Assembly (NCBI GenBank): GCA_031553595.1 | Contig: JAVBLI010000015.1 | Location: forward strand, 21,413-85,412 | Reading direction: 5' to 3' | DNA length: 64,000 nucleotides | From: RGIG3701 sp031553595 | Lineage (GTDB): Bacteria > Planctomycetota > Planctomycetia > Pirellulales > Thermoguttaceae | Shown: positions 1 through 9,285 of the stretch, piece after piece | Layout of the letters: each line of letters opens with the position of its first letter | Position numbering within the stretch: the first letter of the stretch is position 1 | Position numbers and translations under genes: made by a program | The notes under the pieces: generated by a model | The model's database searches: none | Seen by the model: only the letters and a program-made list of their open reading frames with translations | What the model was told of the DNA's origin: nothing

Positions 1-1250
1 TCGAAAAGGTACGCCACCTTACCGCGCTTGACAATTTCCATCTGTTCTTCCAGCTTGTCGGCGTCCGTCCGCTTGCCCTGCTCGGCCCCCTGACGCCCGG
101 CCCGCATGCCCGGAATGTCGAGGAAGTCCATCTGCTCGATCACCTTCCGCCAGTCGTCGTTGAGGCGGTGCGGAAGAATCGGCAGCACGAGCTCCAGCAT
201 CGCGGCCTGGATCGTTTCCAGATCTTCAGTTCCGTCGCCGGAACCGGGGTTATATTCCAGGACGTACCACCCCTGTCGCTGGCGGAGATGGAAGTCGGCC
301 CACTCCACGCGCGGGAAGCACAGCGACGTTTTGCGCTCGTGAAACTTCGCCCGCTGCGAGTCCAGCAAAAATCGCACACCCGCCCAGTGGACGAGAATCG
401 CCGGGTCGTGGTCGCCGGACTGTAATTTTTCGAGAAACGTATTAATGCGGATGAAAAGCCCGGTGAGGGAAACCCAGCCGCCCCAGAAAATCTGGGACGC
501 CGCCTGCACGTACCCCTCTTCCGAAAGATGATACCGGCTTAGAAGCGCGTTGAGAATCGCCTCTTTCGTCGGATACCCCCGGCGATCCACGCCCCGCATG
601 TACGAATACGCGTCGAGGATGTCCATCCGCCATTTGCGGTCGACGCCCGAACCGGGGAACTTGCGAGACATTTCGTCGAGCATCTTTTCCAGATGGGATT
701 CGTCCCACGCGAAATCGAAACCCCGGCATTCCACCGCGAAACCGCGTGCCAGCACACGCAGCCACTCCACACGCGTCAGCGCCTTGACCATCACCGGATA
801 TTCCGGCGAAACGCTGGCGGCGATGCGGTCTTTGGTGGTAAAACGCGTGACCAGGGCCGTCGCTTCGTTCGAGCCGCTCTGTGGGTTCAGGTCGTTATTG
901 AAAGACAGGTCTTTGTAATAGGCCGGCTCGCCGTGGGCCTCGTCGCGGCCCAAGGGGCTGAACTGCTCGCTCTGCGCCCGCAGCACCTGGCCCATGAAAA
1001 GGCTCTTTCCCACCTGCGAGGGGCCGTACACCGCCGCCGCCACCGGCACCTTGGAGGACGTGTAAAGACTCCGGGCAAGCCGCCGCAACTGGAGCACCTC
1101 GAACTCGTCGCTCTCCGGAATCGGCAACATGTCCACCTTGCGGCGGTCCGCGTTAAACTCCGCCAGCCAGTCGCAAATATCCGTCGCCAGGTGCTCGACC
1201 CGCTCCGCCTGTTTAATGATCTGTCGATCTCTTTCGTCTGGAAATCCCAT
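1..1250 (-). CDS. SrfC-like P-loop NTPase, truncated by window edge
   Basis: An open frame runs on the minus strand from an ATG at 1250 off the left edge without a stop, giving at least 416 residues. About 75-80 residues in there is a Walker A P-loop (GPSQVGKS) preceded by VAAAVY and followed by LFMGQVLRAQ. The N-terminal part (WLAEFNADRR, FEVLQLRRLARSLY) and the P-loop wording resemble the SrfC 'putative virulence factor' family (COG4458). That family match is from memory, so the name is tentative; the reading frame itself is clear. No Shine-Dalgarno is visible before the ATG. It lies 145 bp downstream of the giant Ig-like gene on the same strand and is probably co-transcribed with it. The role of SrfC proteins is poorly defined; nucleotide binding is the only activity supported by the sequence. 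Confidence 0.72.
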   Translation of the reverse strand, partial: MGFPDERDRQIIKQAERVEHLATDICDWLAEFNADRRKVDMLPIPESDEFEVLQLRRLARSLYTSSKVPVAAAVYGPSQVGKSLFMGQVLRAQSEQFSPLGRDEAHGEPAYYKDLSFNNDLNPQSGSNEATALVTRFTTKDRIAASVSPEYPVMVKALTRVEWLRVLARGFAVECRGFDFAWDESHLEKMLDEMSRKFPGSGVDRKWRMDILDAYSYMRGVDRRGYPTKEAILNALLSRYHLSEEGYVQAASQIFWGGWVSLTGLFIRINTFLEKLQSGDHDPAILVHWAGVRFLLDSQRAKFHERKTSLCFPRVEWADFHLRQRQGWYVLEYNPGSGDGTEDLETIQAAMLELVLPILPHRLNDDWRKVIEQMDFLDIPGMRAGRQGAEQGKRTDADKLEEQMEIVKRGKVAYLF

Positions 1251-1308
1251 GTCTTGCGTTTATGTTAGTGTTAAAAGGTTATAAAGGTTAGGTTAAAAAT
1301 AGTGTTTT

Positions 1309-1383
1309 GGATATGGGATATAGGACGTGGGGGATGGGAGGAAAGCGCTTCTCACCACATCCCATCCCCTAAATTCCATATCC
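1309..1383. repeat. intergenic inverted word-repeat hairpin, GGATATGG type
   Basis: The left arm begins GGATATGGGATATAGGA and the right arm, read on the other strand, begins GGATATGGAATTTAGGG. Both continue with GGGGATGGGA. They enclose a short loop containing AAAGCGCTTCT. The element lies just downstream of the stop codon of the giant Ig-like gene (minus strand), separated by a small CGCC/GGCG hairpin. It belongs to the same structural class as the hydrogenase-operon spacers. Confidence 0.6.
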
Positions 1384-1395
1384 GCGCCGAAGGCG

Positions 1396-4300
1396 TTAGT
1401 TCACTTTCTCAATGATTCCCGCCAATCTGAAATTATACATATATTTCTGCGGTTCGCCACCACCGGCGGTGCGGGATTCCACGACCAGCGTGTACTGGTG
1501 GTTGCGGTTCGGGTTGTACGCCATTTGCGGCCCCGGCAGCATCACGCTCTGGCCCATGTCGGACGCCTGGCCCGCGATCCAGCTTTCCGGCGGCGTCTGC
1601 CCCGCCTCGTAAACGCGGTACTCCAGCGCCCCGGAATCGGCGTTGGCCGAGACCGTAAGCATCACGTTAAAGGCACTCGGGCCCTCGTTCAACTGGCCTT
1701 CCACATTCATGAAACGGTCGCCGCCGACGGAAACCGTGGCGTAAATATCCGTTCCGTTATGGGACGCCCGGATTTGCGTCGTGCCCAGCGAAACGGCGCG
1801 GAATCGCGTCGGATCGGCCGGGTCGGGCTGCAAAATATTCGGGTCGGTGGACATCAGTTGCGCGGGCACCTGGAAGGTCGCCCCGGTGGCGTCGCGGGCC
1901 GTCACCACGAACGGCGGCGTTAATTCACCCACCCGCATGGCGTGATCCATCGGCGTCATCGAAAGCTGAAGCGGCTGCGTGACCTGCACCTGCACGTACG
2001 TCGACATCGCGTCGTACTTGCCGGCAGCATCCACGGAACTGACTTTCAGTTGGGCCGAGCCAGCCTTCTGGGCGCGGATGTTCTGGCCTTCCACGGCCAC
2101 GGTGCCGGTGTCGTCCAGCACGGTCACGCGGTACGCCACGTCGAAGGGCATCACACCCTGCTCCGGCATGACCCGCACGGCATCCAGCGCCGTCACCTCA
2201 CCGACCGTCATCATCAGCGGATTCGGGGAAACGATCAGACTCGCGGACGCGGCGTCATACTCACCCACCTGCACGAACAGCGGCAGGGCCGTCAGCGGAC
2301 CAAGCTTCGCGGTAACCCGTGCCTGACCGTCTTTGCCCGTGGGCTTAATGCGGTACAGCCCGTCGTCACCGCGGGCCAGACTGATGAGCGTGGAACCCGC
2401 CGTGAGCTCGAGATTCGGATCCGCCGAAACTTCCCGGCCGACACGCCCGAACTCCGTCTCTTCGTACACCCGCACGACCACGTCGCCGCCGGTTTTCGCG
2501 ATTCGCATCGACGCCGGCTCGAAACGCAGCCCCATCACCGAACCGTCGACACGCGTTACGCCATGTACAGGATACCCACCGTAAACACCGTCGACGTACA
2601 CGCCTTCGCCGCCGTAAACCGCTCGGGCCAGCGCCTCGTCGACCGTCACCGCCGGGTCGGTCGGCACATAGGACACGGCCTGCGTCGGATCGTTATACAC
2701 AACGGTCGGGTCACCGACCACGGTTCCCGTTTCGACCACATTCACCGTGCCTTCCGTCGTCAGGCCCGCAAAACGCGCCACCACGCCAGTACGACCCGGC
2801 GACTTGCCGAAGACCATATTATCATTCGTCACCGCCACATTCGGGTCCGTCACGGAAAGCTGTAATCCGTCCGCCGGCGTCAGGACGTAAATCCGCCCGT
2901 TCCGCAGCGCCGTTACCTGATACGCCCGGCCTTCGCCCACCGCAAGGGTAGTTTCCGGCGGGTCGATCGAGAGGCTGGTATACGCACTGGCGTCCACCTC
3001 CGCGGAAACCGTCCGCTTCGCCTGGCCGTTCTTCCAGTCCAGATGAATCAGCGAATTGCCCGCCTGGACGGCTTCCACATTATTAATGCCCTGCATCTGG
3101 ACGGAGGCCCCCTCGACGTTCGTCTTCAGGTCAGCGTGGGCAAACATCGGCCGCAGGCCGGACGCGCTGCGTCCCTGGACGAAGAGGTGGGAGCGGTCGC
3201 CGACGGACATTTTCAGGGCAGCCGGTTCCGTGATCAGCTCGGTAATCGAGTTCGCGTCCACGGTCACCTGCGACTCGCCGGCCGTGGGCACTTCCGGAAT
3301 CCGCGCGGAGATTTTCACGGGGCCGCCGGGTTTCTGGCCGCAGATCTGGAGGCCGCGCACTTCGCACACGGACGGATCGCTGCTGATGAAAATGGCGGAG
3401 GCCGTGCGTTCCAGCCGCACACTGCCGTCTTTCGAAACCGCGTACACCCGCAGGTCGGCGACCTGGCCAGGCGAAATCGTGGTCACGGCTGGCTCCACCA
3501 CCACCGTGCCTTCCTTTAACGCTGCCAGCGTCTGCGCATCCACACCGCCGACCACCACGCGCATCTTCGCGACTTTATCGCCCGTGGTAAACGTCACGTC
3601 CGTCGCGCCCGGGGCGATGCCCACCAGCGCGTGCCGCGCGGCGTCATACGCGCAGATGCCCGGCACCAGCGGCGTCACGTGGCACTGCATACTGTAATCC
3701 ACGTTCCCGCGGATGATCTGGAAATCCTTGCCGATATACTTACTCTCGCCCACGAACATGGGGATGAGATTCGTCGTCGGGCCATAACGCTCCTCGACGG
3801 TCGCCACGACCTGCACCGCCGCCGGCGGGGTGGCCATGCCCAGCATTTCCGCCGTGATGTCCGCGGAACCGACCGACACGCCCAGCGTCTGCGAGCCCTG
3901 CGGCTTCGCCACCGCCTCATTCGTGCTCTTCCATACCGTCGTCTCCGGAATCGGCAGCAGGCCCACCGACTTCCCGGCCTTATAACCGTGCACGTTAAAC
4001 TGCACCGAGTCGCCCGGGATCATCCGAATGTCCTTCGTCGGCTCCAGCTTCAACGCGTCCGCCTCAATTTCCGGCGTGACCGTAATCGTCAGTTTCGGCT
4101 CCGTGCTGTCCACGCCCATGTACTCGGCGATGAACGTCACCTTCCCGGGTTTCAGGCCCAGAAGCTGCTTGTTCTGCGGACTGACGATCGTTTTGTCGCC
4201 GTCCATCGGGTGCAGCACCGCGTCATTCGTCACGAAACGCACTGTGCCGTCCGGCCACTCGGCCTCCACACGGTAATCCACGTAGCGCGAGCCGACCGCC

Positions 4301-7300
4301 ATTTCCACTTCCGTACCGCTATTACTCAAGAGCCGCACCTCGCTGGGCGCACCTTCCGGCAGCGGAGCCGCCTCACCCGGAATGAACGGGTTCACGGTCT
4401 GCACATGCCAGCGCACCGCGCGATCCCCGACTTTCGCCTGGAACCAGTGCGTGTACCCCGCTTTCGTGGCGTACACCGTGGGGGCTTCCCACGTTAAAAA
4501 TTCATTTTCGAAATCCGGCGTGAAGCGGACGTTCGGGGCCGGCTCTTCCAGCTCGCCTTTCCGCATCCAGACCGAATACTGCTGCGCACGGCCTTCCGGC
4601 AGGAGCTTCCCGCCGGGCTGGCGTTTCACGAATAGTTCCACGTCCGGATCGGACGGCGAAAGCGTCTGCGCCCCCACGTTCACGCGGCACTGGGCCGACT
4701 TGCCGCGGTATTTCGCCACCAGCGTAAAGCTCTCGGCGTTCTCGGCGGGCACTTCCGCCACAGGCCGCAACACACCGAAAGGCGGCGTCCAGTACACGTT
4801 CCGCGGAATTTCCCACGCGACCGCGTCCGGCTGCACTTCCTCGAAACCGTCCGCACCCTCCAACTGCTCCTGCACCTCCAGGGCCAGCGACTGCCCGGGC
4901 GCCAGCGTAACCTCCGCCGGCACCACCCGCAGCGTCTGCGGCGGCTGGGCACGGAACACCTCCACGATGGCTTTCGCGGAACCCTTCACGTACGGCAGGT
5001 AAGACGCGGAAACCTCGAACGGCGACGCTTCCTGCACGCCCGTCAGTTGCGGCGCCTGCCAGTTCACGGCATCCGGTTTCGCGAAATGATAATACACGCC
5101 CGGCGAGTTCATCTCGACCGTCCATTTACTCTCCTCACCCGCCGCCGCTTCCGGGTCACGCCCCTCCAGCATCAGGCGGAACGGCACGACTTCATCCACC
5201 GCCAGACGCGTGTCCGCCGGCTCCCAAAACATCCGCGCATTACGCCCATGTACCACACGCAGCATCTGCGTGGCAGGATTTTCCGCCGCCGGATGCGTCG
5301 CGCTGATCGCCGCCACACCCGGATTCACAGCCTTATACACACCGGCTTTTTCGTTCATGATGCCGATCACGTCCGTGCCCTGCGACTCGAATTTCCCGAT
5401 TCCCGGCACCAGTTCCACATCCCCCTGCGGCGTACGGCCCACTAAAAGCGCCACACCCATTTCGTCCTTAATCCGCAGATCGCGATCCACCTCGATCGCC
5501 AGCGTGACGTCCGCCCGCTCCGTGGTCGTCAGTTCCGCGCGATTCGACTCCTGGCCGAAATATTTCCCCCAGATATTCACCGGCCCGGCACCCACATCCA
5601 GCGCCATGGCCTTTCCCTTCTGGAAGTCGAAACCCTGCACGTCTTCCGGCAGCGGGTCCGTCATCCACTCCATCCGCGTGTACGGCACCAGCGTGCGGAC
5701 GCCGTCCCCGTAAACCGCGTTTCCGTCGAATGTCATGCACAGGCCCAAAGGCAGCGCCACCTTCCCGGCAGGCGTAATCGTCAGCCGCAGCGGCGCGGGA
5801 ATCACATGCACCGGCGCGGACACGCTCTGCCCACGGTGCACCACCGCGATTTTCTGCGGGTTATCCGCCACCGTCGGGTCAAAACCCTTTATTTTCAGCA
5901 GCCCACGATCCACCCCGGCATATTTCACGGACGGGGCCTTCTCCACCTTTACGGCGTCCGAAGCCACTTCATAATAACGCTCCGCACCCGCGCGGGCCAC
6001 CACCGCCAGCGCTGCGTCGTGGTCCACCGGCACGCCTGCCACCGGATTCCGCAGGTAAATCGCATCCGGCTGCACGGCCGTGACCGTCACCTTCACCGTT
6101 TCCGCGGCGTCTCCACACGTCACCGTCACCTCCGCCGTGCCGGGTGTACGGCCGATCAGATTTCGCGCCCGGTCAATTTCCACCACTTTCGGGTTACTGC
6201 TGGTGATGCGCAACTGCGAATCATCCGGCGAAATGATAGACAGCGCCAATTTCTGGTCGCACGCCAGACTCAGGCCCTTTTCTTTATCTTTCGGCGCGAC
6301 GCGTAATTTCTGGAACCGCGCGGCTTTCGCCTCCACCGTCACGGTCTGATCCGCCATCAGCAGCGTGTGCCCCGCCGGGGAACCGTCCAGCAGCTCCGCC
6401 TGGAGACGCCCCGTGCCGTTCTGCATAGTCATCACCGTTTCCCCGCCGATTTTCATCAGGGACGGCGGGTCCACCGTCCACTTCACGCGCGAAGAGCCCG
6501 CGAAATCATACGTTTTCCCTTCCGCGTCTGTGCCCTGCACTCTCACGGCCAGCTTTTTGCCCGGCGGCAGCGTTTCTCCCGCGGAAAGCACGGAAAGGGT
6601 CAGTTTTTCCATGGTTTTCACCGTCACGGTGACATTCGCCGCGGCGTCCATCCACGGATCTTTCGGCGTGGCGCGGTACTTGGCCGCGATGGTCGAGGAA
6701 CCGTCTTTCAGACCTTCCAGGAAGCCGTTATAATGGTACACTGTGCCGTCATTTTTGGACGTCCACGCGGTGGAGTCACTCAACTCCGCGGTCAAGCCGC
6801 CTTCATACTCGCCCATCATCCGCACGCGCGTGACGGAACCCACGGCCAGCTCCACATTTTCCGGCTCCAGCCACACCCGCTCGGGGTTCACCGGCGGCCG
6901 CACCGTGACCGTAATCGTTTTCCAGCGCAAACCGGTGTAAAACGTGATTTTCGTCTCCCCGGGGCTGACGGCCAGCGCCCGCTGCGAATCCCCAAGAAAT
7001 TGCGCAATCAGCGGGTCATCCACCTGCCGGAGCACCTCGACCGTCACGTCTTTCGAGAAAAACCACCCGAAACCGTCGATTCCCGGCGTTTTCACCTTAA
7101 AATCGGCCACCGTGCCGACGTACCCCGTCCACGGCCCGGGCGTCACCTTCAGCGTGAACTGGTTCCAGACAATCCATAATAATAATAGGAGTAAAAGTAG
7201 GCTCCACATAATGCGCGTCCGGCGGCGCTTGGCCGCTTCGCGCGCTTTACGCTGGGCGGAGGGCACTTTCAGGCAGATCGGACACACCGCCTTCTTGCCC

Positions 7301-7839
7301 GGCAGACGGATATAAAGCTCGTTACACGCCTCATCATCACAGATCATCGGCGTGCCGAATTCCTGCTGAAGCGGCTGGTATCCGCAGATCCAGATCAGAC
7401 GCCACAGCCCCGCCGCGTCCTGGTATTTAAAGAAATAATACGTCCGGTCAGGCCGGGTTTTATTTTCGATTAAGTCGTGAAACTCTTCCGAGAGTTTTTC
7501 GTAAAGGATTTTTTCCGTGGTGGACGTGGGCCGAATCCGGTCGAAACGCTGCTGGAGACGGTCAATTTCCGTGACCAGATCATCATCCAGCTCCTTATTC
7601 GTCACCGTCTGGCACGTGATCTCCTCCACCCGCGCGCCCTGGTCGTTTCGCGCATAAAACGCGATTTTTTCCTCCAGCTCATCCCATTCCGGCTCGGGGG
7701 TCATCCCGCCGAACCACCGGAAAAGAATCTTGTCATTCGCATTCGTGGGGTCAAAAAGAGGACATCCGGGTTCCAGCGCCACCGGCCGGAAAAACAGACC
7801 GCTTTCCGAAAGATTAATGCGTAAAAAAGGCTTCGCCAT
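1396..7839 (-). CDS. giant single-span surface protein with serial bacterial Ig-like (Big_2) domains
   Basis: This 2147-residue protein has three visible parts. Residues 1 to about 205 are soluble and hold a CDDEAC...CPIC zinc-ribbon-like cysteine set near 170-195, followed by a basic KRRRTR stretch. One transmembrane segment follows at about 209-226 (WSLLLLLLLLWIVW). The remaining 1900 residues are a long series of beta-rich modules with the hallmarks of Big_2 domains: recurring 'L.V.PG....L.V', 'S.D..V..V' and 'A..PG.A.ITA' patterns. The basic residues before the span predict that the zinc-ribbon end is cytoplasmic and the Ig rod is outside. No cleavable signal peptide is seen. It precedes the SrfC-like NTPase on the same strand, 145 bp apart, suggesting one operon. 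Adhesion or envelope scaffolding is an inference. The start at 7839 has only a weak AGGG upstream, and no better start is visible. Confidence 0.85.
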   Translation of the reverse strand: MAKPFLRINLSESGLFFRPVALEPGCPLFDPTNANDKILFRWFGGMTPEPEWDELEEKIAFYARNDQGARVEEITCQTVTNKELDDDLVTEIDRLQQRFDRIRPTSTTEKILYEKLSEEFHDLIENKTRPDRTYYFFKYQDAAGLWRLIWICGYQPLQQEFGTPMICDDEACNELYIRLPGKKAVCPICLKVPSAQRKAREAAKRRRTRIMWSLLLLLLLLWIVWNQFTLKVTPGPWTGYVGTVADFKVKTPGIDGFGWFFSKDVTVEVLRQVDDPLIAQFLGDSQRALAVSPGETKITFYTGLRWKTITVTVRPPVNPERVWLEPENVELAVGSVTRVRMMGEYEGGLTAELSDSTAWTSKNDGTVYHYNGFLEGLKDGSSTIAAKYRATPKDPWMDAAANVTVTVKTMEKLTLSVLSAGETLPPGKKLAVRVQGTDAEGKTYDFAGSSRVKWTVDPPSLMKIGGETVMTMQNGTGRLQAELLDGSPAGHTLLMADQTVTVEAKAARFQKLRVAPKDKEKGLSLACDQKLALSIISPDDSQLRITSSNPKVVEIDRARNLIGRTPGTAEVTVTCGDAAETVKVTVTAVQPDAIYLRNPVAGVPVDHDAALAVVARAGAERYYEVASDAVKVEKAPSVKYAGVDRGLLKIKGFDPTVADNPQKIAVVHRGQSVSAPVHVIPAPLRLTITPAGKVALPLGLCMTFDGNAVYGDGVRTLVPYTRMEWMTDPLPEDVQGFDFQKGKAMALDVGAGPVNIWGKYFGQESNRAELTTTERADVTLAIEVDRDLRIKDEMGVALLVGRTPQGDVELVPGIGKFESQGTDVIGIMNEKAGVYKAVNPGVAAISATHPAAENPATQMLRVVHGRNARMFWEPADTRLAVDEVVPFRLMLEGRDPEAAAGEESKWTVEMNSPGVYYHFAKPDAVNWQAPQLTGVQEASPFEVSASYLPYVKGSAKAIVEVFRAQPPQTLRVVPAEVTLAPGQSLALEVQEQLEGADGFEEVQPDAVAWEIPRNVYWTPPFGVLRPVAEVPAENAESFTLVAKYRGKSAQCRVNVGAQTLSPSDPDVELFVKRQPGGKLLPEGRAQQYSVWMRKGELEEPAPNVRFTPDFENEFLTWEAPTVYATKAGYTHWFQAKVGDRAVRWHVQTVNPFIPGEAAPLPEGAPSEVRLLSNSGTEVEMAVGSRYVDYRVEAEWPDGTVRFVTNDAVLHPMDGDKTIVSPQNKQLLGLKPGKVTFIAEYMGVDSTEPKLTITVTPEIEADALKLEPTKDIRMIPGDSVQFNVHGYKAGKSVGLLPIPETTVWKSTNEAVAKPQGSQTLGVSVGSADITAEMLGMATPPAAVQVVATVEERYGPTTNLIPMFVGESKYIGKDFQIIRGNVDYSMQCHVTPLVPGICAYDAARHALVGIAPGATDVTFTTGDKVAKMRVVVGGVDAQTLAALKEGTVVVEPAVTTISPGQVADLRVYAVSKDGSVRLERTASAIFISSDPSVCEVRGLQICGQKPGGPVKISARIPEVPTAGESQVTVDANSITELITEPAALKMSVGDRSHLFVQGRSASGLRPMFAHADLKTNVEGASVQMQGINNVEAVQAGNSLIHLDWKNGQAKRTVSAEVDASAYTSLSIDPPETTLAVGEGRAYQVTALRNGRIYVLTPADGLQLSVTDPNVAVTNDNMVFGKSPGRTGVVARFAGLTTEGTVNVVETGTVVGDPTVVYNDPTQAVSYVPTDPAVTVDEALARAVYGGEGVYVDGVYGGYPVHGVTRVDGSVMGLRFEPASMRIAKTGGDVVVRVYEETEFGRVGREVSADPNLELTAGSTLISLARGDDGLYRIKPTGKDGQARVTAKLGPLTALPLFVQVGEYDAASASLIVSPNPLMMTVGEVTALDAVRVMPEQGVMPFDVAYRVTVLDDTGTVAVEGQNIRAQKAGSAQLKVSSVDAAGKYDAMSTYVQVQVTQPLQLSMTPMDHAMRVGELTPPFVVTARDATGATFQVPAQLMSTDPNILQPDPADPTRFRAVSLGTTQIRASHNGTDIYATVSVGGDRFMNVEGQLNEGPSAFNVMLTVSANADSGALEYRVYEAGQTPPESWIAGQASDMGQSVMLPGPQMAYNPNRNHQYTLVVESRTAGGGEPQKYMYNFRLAGIIEKVN

Positions 7840-8030
7840 AAGAATAGACCCTGACTTACGAAATTTTCAAGTATTTAAATGGACTGTCCCCGCCGAGAGG
7901 CACTCGCTGCCTGCCAAAAATGACACTATTATTATATGTATCGTTGCGCACGAACATCGGCGGATAAGTCGAAAAACTTAACCGTGCTTAAAAAAATAAA
8001 AACACCTCTCTATCAGATTACATCCAGACG

Positions 8031-8137
8031 CCGCAAAATGCAACACACCGAGGCGACATTTTTCACTTTTTTTCGGTTTTTTTTCCCTAAAGCTGATAAG
8101 AAACGGAAACTCCGTCGTGGAGTGTTTCATTTTGCAG
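8031..8137. repeat. imperfect inverted repeat around an AT/T-rich centre
   Basis: The left arm CCGCAAAATGCAACACACCG pairs imperfectly with a right arm whose complement reads CTGCAAAATGAAACACTCCA. The arms are about 27 bp and flank a T-rich centre. It is not a copy of the other repeat families here. A long hairpin or old mobile remnant are both possible. Confidence 0.5.
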
Positions 8138-8170
8138 CACAAAACAGCCTTCACCGCCCCGCGGCGTTCA

Positions 8171-8198
8171 TTGACAGAATCCGGATACGTGATATGCT
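8171..8198 (+). promoter_or_regulatory. sigma-70-like promoter for the HAD gene
   Basis: TTGACA at 8171-8176 and TATGCT at 8193-8198 are separated by 16 bp, reading toward the HAD phosphatase at 8428. The palindromic element copy 1 lies in the implied 5' leader. Confidence 0.5.
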
Positions 8199-8258
8199 GA
8201 AAGGTGTGTCTCTGTGCGCCATTCGCAGCGCCCCGGGAGATTTCAAAAATCATTTGGA

Positions 8259-8388
8259 CGCAAAAACAGCAGCCGGGAGCGCAGCGGAACGCAGTGACGC
8301 GTAGAGACCGGATAGAGTGGCCGGGATTTTTCCCACTTCGATCCGGTCTCTGCGCTAACGCTCCGCTCCCGGTTGCTGTTCTTGTGAA
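8259..8388 (-). repeat. MITE-like palindromic element, copy 1
   Basis: The arms begin AAACAGCAGCCGGGAGCG on the left and, complemented, AACAGCAACCGGGAGCGG on the right. Both run into an inner ACCGGAT/ATCCGGT pair. The asymmetric centre (CCCACTTC on the right) gives it minus orientation relative to copies 2, 3, 4, 6 and 7. It lies between the promoter and start codon of the HAD gene. Confidence 0.8.
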
Positions 8389-8427
8389 AAACTAAAAAAT
8401 ATTACATAAACACGTAGCGAATAAAAA

Positions 8428-9225
8428 ATGAACACAATAAATGTGGTTGGGGCGGCGCGGCCGCGTGGGGCGGTGAAGGTGGCGGTTTTCGATTTTGACG
8501 GAACCATCAGCCGGATCGTCGAGGACTGGCAGGAGCTGCTGGTGGAGATGTTTCAGGAGTATTTGCAGCCGTATTTGCATGTCGAACCGGTTTCGCTGGA
8601 GCGGCTTTGGGATATCGTGGACCTGAACACCGGGCGGAAAACGATTTCGCAGGCGTTTTCGCTGGCGGAGGAGATCAAAAAGCGGGGCGGGACGCCGGAG
8701 CCGGCCGAAACGTACCTGGAGGAGTATTACCGCCGTCTGGAGCGGGTCACAGGGCCGCGTGTGGCGGCGCTGCGGGCGGGGGCGGATCCGGAAAAATACC
8801 TCATGCCGGGCGTGCGTGCATGCCTGGAGATGCTCCGGAATCACGGCATTCTGCTGGCCGTGGCCAGTGGCTCCGAGGAAACCACTGTCCGGGAAAGCGC
8901 GGACCTGCTGGGCGTGACGGAATTCTTTAACGCCGGCATTTTCGGCACCCATGGTGTGGGCGAAACCTTCCGAAAAGCCGCGATTTTTGAAAATATCCTT
9001 ACAAAAAGCGGCCTGGCGGGCGAAAACCTCGTCGGATTCGGGGACGGCCACATCGAAACGCGGGACGTGCACGCCCTGAACGGCCTGGCGGTGGGAATCG
9101 CCTTTAACGAAAAACTGAACGGCGGCCTGAACCTCCAGCGCGCGACCCGCCTGACGGACGCCGGCGCCGACTGGATCATGGCCGATTTCACGGACGTCGC
9201 GGCGATTGAAGCCGAACTTTTTTAA
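8428..9225 (+). CDS. HAD-superfamily phosphatase
   Basis: This 265-residue cytoplasmic protein has the haloacid-dehalogenase motifs in order: motif I DFDGTI at about residues 22-27 (nucleophile and acid/base aspartates), motif II around AVASGS, a lysine in the motif III region (FRKAAIF) and an acidic motif IV, GFGDGHIETRD. The helical insert between motifs I and II fits a C1-capped, phosphoglycolate-phosphatase-like member, but the substrate cannot be told from sequence. No clear Shine-Dalgarno precedes the ATG. A hybrid word-repeat spacer of 60 bp separates it from the beta-helix gene downstream. It could recycle a sugar phosphate in the carbohydrate cluster that follows; that is inference. 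Confidence 0.85.
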   Translation: MNTINVVGAARPRGAVKVAVFDFDGTISRIVEDWQELLVEMFQEYLQPYLHVEPVSLERLWDIVDLNTGRKTISQAFSLAEEIKKRGGTPEPAETYLEEYYRRLERVTGPRVAALRAGADPEKYLMPGVRACLEMLRNHGILLAVASGSEETTVRESADLLGVTEFFNAGIFGTHGVGETFRKAAIFENILTKSGLAGENLVGFGDGHIETRDVHALNGLAVGIAFNEKLNGGLNLQRATRLTDAGADWIMADFTDVAAIEAELF

Positions 9226-9285
9226 ATGCGTAATGCATAATGACGCAAGCGAGCTCCTTTCATTCCTCATTCCCCCCCCATTCCT
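9226..9285. repeat. short-word intergenic element with CGCAAGCGAGC core
   Basis: The whole spacer between the HAD stop codon and the next ATG is made of word runs: TAATGCATAATG before the core and CATTCCTCATTCCCCCC after it. The centre GACGCAAGCGAGCTCC closely matches the loop in the spacer at 33564-33605 (TTCGCAAGCGAGCTACC). The arms are only weakly complementary, as if two different words had been joined. Confidence 0.55.

Larger units (their letters stand above)
7840..8427. other. 588-bp divergent intergenic region with palindromes and one promoter
   Basis: This region separates the minus-strand Ig-like gene from the plus-strand HAD gene. It is AT-rich near the Ig-like gene, where a minus-strand TATAAT (about 7930-7936) lacks a convincing -35. 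It also contains an imperfect inverted repeat (8031-8137), a sigma-70-like plus-strand promoter (8171-8198) and palindromic element copy 1 (8259-8388). Short open frames on both strands overlap the palindromes and look spurious. Confidence 0.6.

Noticed and set aside
1942..2865. 307-codon plus-strand frame inside the giant Ig-like gene
   Set aside because: It is antisense to a clearly coding frame; its protein is His/Arg-rich with no domain, a typical shadow of GC-rich codon use.
7936..8304. Small frames on both strands in the 7.8-8.4 kb gap
   Set aside because: They run through an inverted repeat and a palindromic element, lack ribosome sites and have no domain.
8259..8388. Integron attC site
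   Set aside because: The palindromic copies lack the attC core-site layout, flank unrelated chromosomal genes and occur in both orientations; no integrase is nearby.
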